Assembly: GCA_945902255.1 (NCBI GenBank) | Contig: CAMDMO010000034.1 | Location: 1 to 13,226, forward strand | Direction: 5' to 3' | Length of the DNA stretch: 13,226 bases | Origin: Rickettsia typhi | GTDB taxonomy: Bacteria; Pseudomonadota; Alphaproteobacteria; Rickettsiales; UBA1997 | Shown: piece by piece, positions 9,001 to 13,226 of the stretch | Layout of the letters: each line of letters begins with the position of its first letter | Position numbering within the stretch: position 1 is the stretch's first letter | Position numbers and translations under genes: made by a program | The notes under the pieces: generated by a model | Told to the model about the DNA's origin: nothing | The model's database searches: none | Seen by the model: only the letters and a program-made list of their open reading frames with translations

Positions 9001-9108
9001 TAAATCAACATTCATCTTATTAAAACAGATCAAGCCAACAGTTATAATCACAGCCATAATGCTGGTAATAAATGCCGGGCGCTTGATTGAAATTTCAGTA
9101 ATATTCAT
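6004..9108 (-). CDS. RND-family efflux pump, inner membrane transporter (AcrB/HAE-like)
   Basis: This is a proton-driven resistance-nodulation-division transporter of the inner membrane that exports hydrophobic or amphiphilic compounds through a TolC-type channel. The 1034-residue length matches the family. The first membrane helix is at 13-29 and is followed by the first large periplasmic loop (about 30-335). TM2-TM6 lie at about 340-490. TM4 holds the proton-relay pair D403/D404 in LLVDDAIVVVENI. The second periplasmic loop spans about 560-860, and TM8-TM12 cover 865-1015. K930 in SGKNSILLIDF is the partner of the Asp pair. All three relay residues are present, so it is probably active. It lies 4 bp downstream of the TolC-family gene in the same transcript. 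Substrate cannot be told from sequence. The general sequence style is HAE1/MexF-AcrB-like rather than heavy-metal type. No Shine-Dalgarno sequence is seen. Confidence 0.95.
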   Translation of the reverse strand: MNITEISIKRPAFITSIMAVIITVGLICFNKMNVDLFPNIEIPTIFISTTYKGAAPSEIEALVTKPLEEQVSKVAGIKNVTSKSLKDTSQIVVNLYQGTDIKYAEQQIRDKVNQAKPKLPEDINEPIIRRIDPADQPIITFAITANLSEGKLFDLADQYITPRMEQASSVGMVEIVGARKREVHVLLDQKLLKLRETPLSQVKNQLMISGENVPIGKSDSANTEVVFRSASEFNNIDQIKDVIINFHSNEVPTKISDLGTVLDTLEDETSRAFVDGKKSLFINVYRQSDSNIIKVVEGVNAQVAKMRLELSKMEGAPEIKEVKNASKYIKNNVNDVYETITIAIILTILTVFFFLGNTRATIITAISLPICLIGAFIVMYVAHFSINVITLLALSLAVGLLVDDAIVVVENIYRKIEEGMNAKQASIEATREIMMAVTAITLVVVSVFTPISFMKGIVGQYLRQFGLTIAFSMMVSLFVAISIIPVLCAYLSGKKIQRITQQEGDFFIKRILLKFEKFQFYLEEKYEKILIFSIKNPKQILLFTFGILFLSLVAFKFVPKTYLAESNNGEVSVGLELSADSSLNATYDTAQKIDAIIHTNKEVELSAMSIGSGTSQSNRGDIYIRLKKDRRISTSDFKDKLRLQIKDFAFANPIVKDYDPSSGASRGQPFNLFLVSTNQNELEEYADKIYDKLKQDPRLKDVDASNKNTRTEFRVLVKDKAAKTYGVNSQLVGNELRGYIEGYTPTKFRENGLEYDVRVRLKPEQRNLQTNFANYYVPNVNQRLIKLSDIATGESGQEAATINRKDHGRYIQLTASVAKGYGLGDVINDSIAMMEDGDLKTPSDIRYSFSGDSENMQEMSSSMSFAMIMSVLFIYLILSSLYESFVTPLTILIALPLAFCGAALALFVTQESVNIFTFLGIFMLISVSGKNSILLIDFTNHLMEQGKSRSEALIMAGKIRLRPILMTSFALIFGTLPVAIGVSASAAQRTAMGVAIIGGLISSTILTLVVVPAVFNYIDEFRIWIKAKLVKVIE

Positions 9109-9112
9109 TTAT

Positions 9113-10558
9113 TTATGGCTGATATAATTTTTGATCCGCAACTGCTTCTAACATTTTATCGGCAATTTGAATCGTTGTAAGTTGTGAATTAGAATAATCT
9201 TGCTCAAATAATAAAACTTGATAAGTGCTGGTACGACCTTGCTTCAAGCGATATCTCTCATTTTCTAACTTTGCTTTTTGCACCGCTTCAATTGATTGTG
9301 CTAATTTTAAATTCTCTTTATAGATTGCTAAATTTTGCACCAAATTTTGCCAATCATTTTCTTGATCAAGAATTTTTTGACGATAATTTGTTTTAGCTGC
9401 AGATGCGGTCTCTCTATCTCCCTTTCTGATATCAGAAGTATTAAAAAAGTTAATTGGCGTTGAAAAGTTTAAGCCAACCATTCCAACCCTCCCAACTTGC
9501 GCAAAGGAGTTATTGATGGCTTGATTATTGCCACTCTGAACTTGGTTTACCGAATAAGATCCATATAAGTTAAGACTGGGTTTGTTATTTTCTTCATCAA
9601 GTTTAGCGGCGGCCACAGCAGCTTTCATGCTAGCTTCTTGCGCTTTTACATCATAACGATTTTCAGCTTTAATTTTTGGCACTAAAAAATTTTGTAATTT
9701 TGCAAGATCAAAATCGCCGAGATTTTCCGACACTTCAACTGAGTCAATATAACGATATCGATTAAAATTTCGTGCAGCAATATTGCGATCATTTTCCGCC
9801 TGCTTTAAAGCAAGTTTTTTACTTTCAAATAGCGCTTTAGCCTGCAATACATCAGCTTTTTCGCCCAAATTCATTTTTTCTCTTTTACTAACGTAAGTCA
9901 AAATTTGTTCAGCACTTTTTAGTGCGGTCTCCTGTATTTTGGCAGCGCAGCGCGTATAAACCAACATCCAATAAGCCTTTTCTGCCGCAACTAAAGATTG
10001 CAGAGATACTGATTTGGCTGATAATTTTTGTGACTCATTAGAAAAGTAAACAGAATCTTGTGAGGCCTGAGTAGCAGAGCCAAGCAAATTTTGCCACAAT
10101 GGAATTGTCACTGCTATTTTTGGAATCGCTTGATAGTTAGAGGCTGCCAAGCTTGGATTTGGAGCGGCAGAAGTATTTAACCCCTTATAAGTAATGTGAT
10201 TTAATGTGTAAGAAAGTTGAGTGTTAATACCAAAAGTTGAGGTTTGCGAAAGTCCAACTTGGTTAGATTGGGTATAAGTCTCATTATAACGAAATATCTG
10301 TAATGCTTGATTTTGCTCAGCAAAACCACTTTGAGTGCCTGCCGTTAATATAACGCCAGTTACTAGTTTCGCTTTTTTCTTTAATAATTCATAGGCTTGC
10401 GAATTTTGTTCAGCTGCAAGATAAGACAAGTTTTGATTTTTAACTTGAGATAAATATTCTTCTAGTGGCAGATTTGGAAGATCTTCAGCCGCAATAGAAT
10501 TCACGCTATAAAAAAGAATAATAACAAGTGAAAATAAGGCTTTTTTAAATTTAAACAT
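9113..10558 (-). CDS. TolC-family outer membrane efflux protein
   Basis: This is an outer membrane factor that forms the trimeric beta-barrel and long periplasmic helical tunnel for the adjacent RND pump or a type I exporter. I chose the ATG at 10558 because MFKFKK followed by a hydrophobic run and SIAA-ED makes a clean signal peptide. An in-frame ATG at 10612 would add 18 residues and overlap tilS. From 10558 the protein is 481 residues, normal for TolC. The two OEP repeats are visible as long Gln/Ala/Glu-rich helices, for example around ILTYVSKREKMNLGEKADVL and ENLKLAQSIEAVQKAKLENE. Barrel-type segments (TQLSYTLNHITYKG, LNLYGSYSVNQVQ, VGLNFSTPINF) lie in each half. No lipobox is present. 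It is first in a two-gene unit with the RND pump; a periplasmic adaptor gene is absent here. Confidence 0.92.
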   Translation of the reverse strand: MFKFKKALFSLVIILFYSVNSIAAEDLPNLPLEEYLSQVKNQNLSYLAAEQNSQAYELLKKKAKLVTGVILTAGTQSGFAEQNQALQIFRYNETYTQSNQVGLSQTSTFGINTQLSYTLNHITYKGLNTSAAPNPSLAASNYQAIPKIAVTIPLWQNLLGSATQASQDSVYFSNESQKLSAKSVSLQSLVAAEKAYWMLVYTRCAAKIQETALKSAEQILTYVSKREKMNLGEKADVLQAKALFESKKLALKQAENDRNIAARNFNRYRYIDSVEVSENLGDFDLAKLQNFLVPKIKAENRYDVKAQEASMKAAVAAAKLDEENNKPSLNLYGSYSVNQVQSGNNQAINNSFAQVGRVGMVGLNFSTPINFFNTSDIRKGDRETASAAKTNYRQKILDQENDWQNLVQNLAIYKENLKLAQSIEAVQKAKLENERYRLKQGRTSTYQVLLFEQDYSNSQLTTIQIADKMLEAVADQKLYQP

Positions 10559-10572
10559 TTTTAAAATTTTCG

Positions 10573-11592
10573 ATGGAAATAATTTTAAACAAGATTGCAG
10601 AAATTTTTTCAAAACAAAAGCAAAAAAATTTATTTCCTAAAAAAATTGCCGTGGCAGTTTCTGGTGGCTGCGATTCTTTGGCGCTAACCTTAATTTTAGA
10701 TGAATTTTGTAAAAAAAATAAAATTATTTTATATGCGGTAACAATCGATCATAAAATGCGCAAAAGTTCTGCCAAAGAAGCAATTGGGCTTGGAAAAATT
10801 TTGAGCGATAAAAAAATTAACCATAATATTTTAACCTCCAAGAAGACGAAAAAAATAGAATCAAATATTGAGTCAAAGTTGCGCGAAATGCGCTACGAAA
10901 TGCTCTACGAATTTTGCCAAGAAAATAAAATCGAATATTTATTTCTTGGTCATCACATTGGCGATGTAGCAGAAAATTTTTTAATTCGCTTATTTCGCGG
11001 CAGCGGTCTAGATGGGCTTTCAACAATGTCTGAAATTTTGCAATATCAAAAAATTAAACTCATCAGACCTCTTTTAGATATTACTAAAGAAGAGTTGCAA
11101 AATTTTTTACAAAAGCAGCAAATTAAATGGTTTGAAGATGAAACAAACAATGATGAAAAATTTTTGCGCAATAAAATTAGAAATTTTTTAAACTCATTTG
11201 AAGAAAAAAATTTAATTCAAAAAAGAATTAAAAAAACTTCTGATGAAATTTCTAAAATGCGCGATGTTTTTGATGAAGAGATGTTAGAAGAAGCCATGAA
11301 AACACTATCTTTCCAAGATAATAAATTTTATCTTAATTTAGAGAAATTTAAAAAAATAAAGCCAGAAATTGCGCTAAAAATTTTCGCGCTAACAGTAATT
11401 GAAGTGAGTGGTAAAATATATAAACCAAGGCTAGAAAAATTAAAAAAATTCTATGATTGGATTCTGTTTGATGAAAGTCACAAACTCCGTGATTTTTATG
11501 GATCTAAAGCCAAAAAATCAGATAAAAATAATCTAGTAATTTTTGGTTCTAAAGATATAGAGTTCCGTACGATTTTAAAAAAAATAAAATAA
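10573..11592 (+). CDS. tilS: tRNA(Ile)-lysidine synthase
   Basis: TilS uses ATP and lysine to convert C34 of the CAU-anticodon tRNA(Ile) to lysidine, so that it decodes AUA and is charged with Ile. This is an essential step, and AUA codons are frequent here. The N-terminal PP-loop ATPase motif is AVSGGCDSLAL (28-38). The family segment GHHIGDVAENFLIRLFRGSG (126-145) and RPLLDITKEELQNFL (165-179), with the WFEDETNND region (186-194), follow. The C-terminal part is shorter than in the E. coli enzyme (339 against 432 residues), like the compact TilS forms known in some bacteria. The ATG lies 14 bp from the chosen start of the divergent TolC gene, so its promoter would sit inside that gene. TATAAA at 10507-10512 is a possible -10 with a poor -35. 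It is followed after 3 bp by holA. Confidence 0.96.
   Translation: MEIILNKIAEIFSKQKQKNLFPKKIAVAVSGGCDSLALTLILDEFCKKNKIILYAVTIDHKMRKSSAKEAIGLGKILSDKKINHNILTSKKTKKIESNIESKLREMRYEMLYEFCQENKIEYLFLGHHIGDVAENFLIRLFRGSGLDGLSTMSEILQYQKIKLIRPLLDITKEELQNFLQKQQIKWFEDETNNDEKFLRNKIRNFLNSFEEKNLIQKRIKKTSDEISKMRDVFDEEMLEEAMKTLSFQDNKFYLNLEKFKKIKPEIALKIFALTVIEVSGKIYKPRLEKLKKFYDWILFDESHKLRDFYGSKAKKSDKNNLVIFGSKDIEFRTILKKIK
10584..10612 (-). promoter_or_regulatory. Possible promoter of the TolC-RND unit, inside tilS
   Basis: On the minus strand TTGAAA (10612-10607) is followed after 17 bp by TTTAAA (10589-10584). Transcription would start near 10577, just upstream of the ATG chosen at 10558, which would exclude the longer start at 10612. 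The match is moderate, and such motifs arise often by chance in AT-rich DNA. Confidence 0.3.
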
Positions 11593-11595
11593 TAA

Positions 11596-12621
11596 ATGAA
11601 AATCGCTCCATTTCAAATCGATAATTACATACAAAAAATTGCCTCTGAAAAAATTGCTGGATGCTTAATTTTTGGACCTGAAGAAGCTTTAATTAATTAT
11701 CGTTTTAATCTAATTGCGGCGAAAATTTCTCCTAATTTATCAGATCCATTTTTAGTAGTTAATATAAGCAAAGAAAGGCTCTCGCAAGATAAGTCACTAT
11801 TAATTGATGAATTTTATTCTTTTTCAATGCTTGGTGGAAGAAAATTAATCTTAATAAAAGACTGCGACGCCAATGTTATAGCGGCAGTAAAAACGCTTTT
11901 TGAAGATGTAAATTTTGCAGAAAAGAGTGAAAATTTTTTATTAATTCAAGCTGGAGATTTAGATAAAAGTTCGGTTTTGAGAAAGATATCCGAAGACAAT
12001 CCAAGCTTTGCGGCAATTGCTTGTTATGAAGATGATGAGCGCGCAATTAAGAATTTTATTGCTAGTGAATTAATCAAGAGACAAATAAAATCAAGCCCTC
12101 AAATCATTGAGCAGCTTTTAGAAAAATTAGGAAAAAATCGTCAAACAATATTGTCCGAGCTTGATAAAATCTCGCTTTTTTTAGGTGATAATAAAAATTT
12201 AACTCCAGAACTAATTAATAAAATCAGTAATTTAGAAGCGGAAACTTCTTCTAATGAATTTATAATGAATTTCGCTGCAAAGAGATTTGACGCGGCTTTA
12301 ATAAAGGCTGAAAAGCTATTTAATGATGGTTTTGAAGCTATAACTTTAATTCGTTTTTTAAGTAATTATCTGCAGAAGCTTTATCAGGCAAGGCTTGAAA
12401 TTGAAGTTAATAATATAGATTTTGAGTCAGCTGTAAAATCTCAAAAGCTTTTTTTCAAAACAGAAGTTGAATTTCGCAAACATTTAAATATAGTTTCTTT
12501 AGATTTTTTAGTAAAAAATTTACAGTTACTTGAAGTTTTGGAGCTAAAAATCAAAAGTTCTCAAATATCCTCCAAGCTTTTGTTTATTGGTTTTATACAA
12601 GATTCTTTTGAGGCGCTTTAA
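11596..12621 (+). CDS. holA: DNA polymerase III subunit delta
   Basis: HolA is the delta subunit of the clamp loader. It opens the beta sliding clamp during replication. The 341-residue product has the expected length and layout. LIFGPEEALI (24-33) replaces the Walker A site, as expected for the non-ATPase delta subunit. SMLGGRKLILIKD (77-89) and DLDKSSVLRKISE (121-133) complete the first AAA+-like domain. CYEDDERAIKNFI (143-155) and LGKNRQTILSELDKISLF (178-195) are the usual delta signatures of domain II. The rest is the helical oligomerisation domain. Identity is from general family resemblance, and conservation in HolA is low. It starts 3 bp after the tilS stop (two TAA codons in a row, then ATG), so cotranscription, and perhaps translational coupling, with tilS is likely. 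No terminator follows before the rRNA promoter. Confidence 0.9.
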   Translation: MKIAPFQIDNYIQKIASEKIAGCLIFGPEEALINYRFNLIAAKISPNLSDPFLVVNISKERLSQDKSLLIDEFYSFSMLGGRKLILIKDCDANVIAAVKTLFEDVNFAEKSENFLLIQAGDLDKSSVLRKISEDNPSFAAIACYEDDERAIKNFIASELIKRQIKSSPQIIEQLLEKLGKNRQTILSELDKISLFLGDNKNLTPELINKISNLEAETSSNEFIMNFAAKRFDAALIKAEKLFNDGFEAITLIRFLSNYLQKLYQARLEIEVNNIDFESAVKSQKLFFKTEVEFRKHLNIVSLDFLVKNLQLLEVLELKIKSSQISSKLLFIGFIQDSFEAL

Positions 12622-12650
12622 GTTATTTTAATTTATTTAATAAAAGCTGC
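12622..12650 (+). promoter_or_regulatory. AT-rich UP-element-like sequence upstream of the rRNA promoter
   Basis: The 23 bases after the holA stop are nearly all A and T (ttattttaatttatttaataaaa). They lie immediately upstream of the TTGACA box, where the alpha subunit of RNA polymerase contacts rRNA UP elements. The whole window is AT-rich, so the assignment depends mainly on position. Confidence 0.4.
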
Positions 12651-12679
12651 TTGACAAAAAAGAAATAGGTGGCTAAATT
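12651..12679 (+). promoter_or_regulatory. 16S rRNA promoter
   Basis: A perfect -35 TTGACA (12651-12656) is followed after 17 bp by TAAATT (12674-12679, four of six). The expected start is near 12686, giving a leader of about 340 nt before the mature 16S rRNA. It is the best sigma70-type match in the spacer and sits right after holA. Confidence 0.7.
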
Positions 12680-12685
12680 ATTGCT

Positions 12686-13023
12686 CCTTCAAATTTCTTA
12701 TTTGGAAATGTGTCGAAGTGATTTTGATTTTGATTTTTCAGAAGTCCTTTATTTAGATGTAGCTTAAACAGCTGTCACTAAACTTTTCGGGTTACTAAAT
12801 TTTTTAAAGTTCAAAGTTCGTTGTTTTTTATCGTGAATAGTTGTGTTTATGCTTTTTTTTAAAAAAAGCAAAATGAGAAAGATAAAGGCGATAGTCCACT
12901 TGGACTATCTCTTTAGGTCTTTGAAAAATACAAACTAGTTTTGTATCTCAATAGTCAACTGTAAGAACATTTATGTTTTTACTTTATGTCAGATTCTAAA
13001 GAGTCAAGTCAGACAAATTCTCA
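12686..13023 (+). ncRNA. 16S rRNA leader (pre-rRNA 5' spacer) with several hairpins
   Basis: This gene-free stretch of about 340 nt is the transcribed leader of the 16S gene. It contains a threefold gatttt tandem repeat (12720-12737) and a doubled aaagttc (12806-12819). An A/T inverted repeat has arms tgcttttttt (12850-12859) and aaaaaaagca (12861-12870). A perfect hairpin joins gatagtcca (12890-12898) to tggactatc (12901-12909). Another hairpin joins atacaaa (12928-12934) to tttgtat (12940-12946). A short stem, tctcaa/ttgaga (13019-13033), spans the mature 5' end. Such leaders carry antitermination signals and half of the RNase III processing stem. The pairing 3' half is outside the window. 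I saw no tRNA or open reading frame of note. Confidence 0.55.
12890..12924 (+). promoter_or_regulatory. Candidate boxB-boxA-like antitermination site
   Basis: The perfect 9-bp hairpin at 12890-12909 is followed directly by CTCTTTA (12909-12915) and then TCTTTGA (12918-12924). Both resemble the core of boxA (TGCTCTTTAACA in E. coli; related CTCTTTGA forms occur in other rRNA leaders). A hairpin just before boxA matches the known boxB-boxA order of rRNA nut-like sites bound by the Nus factors. The motif match is partial, so this stays a suggestion. Confidence 0.4.
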
Positions 13024-13226
13024 AAACTTGAGAGTTTGATCCTGGCTCAGAACGAACGCTGGCGGTATGCTTAACACATGCAAGTCGAACGGATATAGCA
13101 ATATATTAGTGGCAAACGGGTGAGGAATATAGAGGAATCTTCCCAGCAGTAAGGAATAACTTTGGGAAACCAAAGCTAATGCCATATATCACCGAGCAAT
13201 CGGGAAAGATTTATCGCTGTTGGATG
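13024..13226 (+). rRNA. rrs: 16S ribosomal RNA, 5' portion (runs off the window)
   Basis: AGAGTTTGATCCTGGCTCAG (13031-13050) is the universal 16S sequence beginning at E. coli position 8, which puts the mature 5' end near 13024. The conserved AACGAACGCTGGCGG, the AACACATGCAAGTCGAACGG segment and ACGGGTGAG follow in order. The first roughly 200 nt are present. Similarity to Rickettsia in the 'ggaataacttt' and 'ggaaagatttatcgctg' parts suggests a Rickettsiales-like alphaproteobacterium. The hypervariable V1 helix is short. Two normally very conserved spots differ: gtgaggaa in place of gtgagtaa, and ctaatgcc in place of ctaatacc. Whether 23S and 5S genes follow, or lie elsewhere as in many Rickettsiales, cannot be seen. 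Confidence 0.98.

Noticed and set aside
12628..12640. TTAA-N-TTAA as a CtrA binding site near the rRNA promoter.
   Set aside because: The spacing is 5 bp rather than the 7 bp required, and TTAA is common in such AT-rich DNA. The pair at 4605-4627 also has the wrong spacing.
12682..12693. tgctccttcaaa as the rRNA boxA.
   Set aside because: It overlaps the expected transcription start near 12686, so it would not be wholly in the RNA. The motif after the 12890-12909 hairpin fits better.
12686..13023. A tRNA or small protein gene in the long spacer before 16S.
   Set aside because: No cloverleaf-like set of arms with a TTCGANTC-type T-loop was found, and no convincing open frame. Its hairpins fit an rRNA leader.
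1..13226. Defence system, toxin-antitoxin pair, CRISPR array or prophage.
   Set aside because: All but one of the complete genes belong to known housekeeping or envelope families. No regular spaced repeats, recombinase or phage structural genes were seen.

Overview
The window looks like a chromosomal stretch from an AT-rich alphaproteobacterium, most likely a Rickettsiales-type host-associated bacterium. Three things point that way. The 16S rRNA start reads like Rickettsia and relatives (for example the 'ggtatgcttaacacatgc' and 'ggaaagatttatcgctg' segments). GyrA has an enlarged insert in its C-terminal domain, as alphaproteobacterial GyrA usually does. The genes are all housekeeping or envelope genes with strong A/T codon preference. 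This placement is an inference from short sequence, and the family is not resolved. TGA is used as a stop (gyrA), so the standard bacterial code fits.

Layout from left to right. (1) Positions 2-124 hold the last 40 codons of a transposase-like gene with its own terminator. A strong GC-rich hairpin follows at 162-186. (2) Positions 236-4504, minus strand, hold a two-gene unit, gyrA then gatB, 9 bp apart. (3) A 146-bp divergent spacer carries a good candidate gyrA promoter and leads to dapB on the plus strand (4651-5445). (4) A short unrecognised plus-strand gene at 5604-5960 encodes a hydrophobic glycine/alanine-rich protein. It is followed by a bidirectional terminator at 5972-6003. (5) Positions 6004-10558, minus strand, hold a TolC-family outer membrane factor followed 4 bp later by an RND-type inner membrane pump. 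The periplasmic adaptor expected for a tripartite pump is not here. (6) Positions 10573-12621, plus strand, hold tilS and holA, 3 bp apart. (7) Positions 12622-13023 are a 400-bp gene-free rRNA leader with a strong promoter and several hairpins. (8) From about 13024 the 16S rRNA gene begins and runs off the window.

Functionally the window covers DNA topology (GyrA), replication clamp loading (HolA), translation fidelity and decoding (GatB, TilS, 16S rRNA), the diaminopimelate/lysine branch needed for peptidoglycan (DapB), and export (RND pump plus TolC channel). I found no CRISPR array, toxin-antitoxin pair, defence island, prophage or tRNA gene. The least explained items are the small glycine-zipper-like protein, the adaptor-less pump pair, the structured rRNA leader and the near-absence of Shine-Dalgarno sequences. 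I do not see convincing evidence of a previously undescribed multi-gene system.
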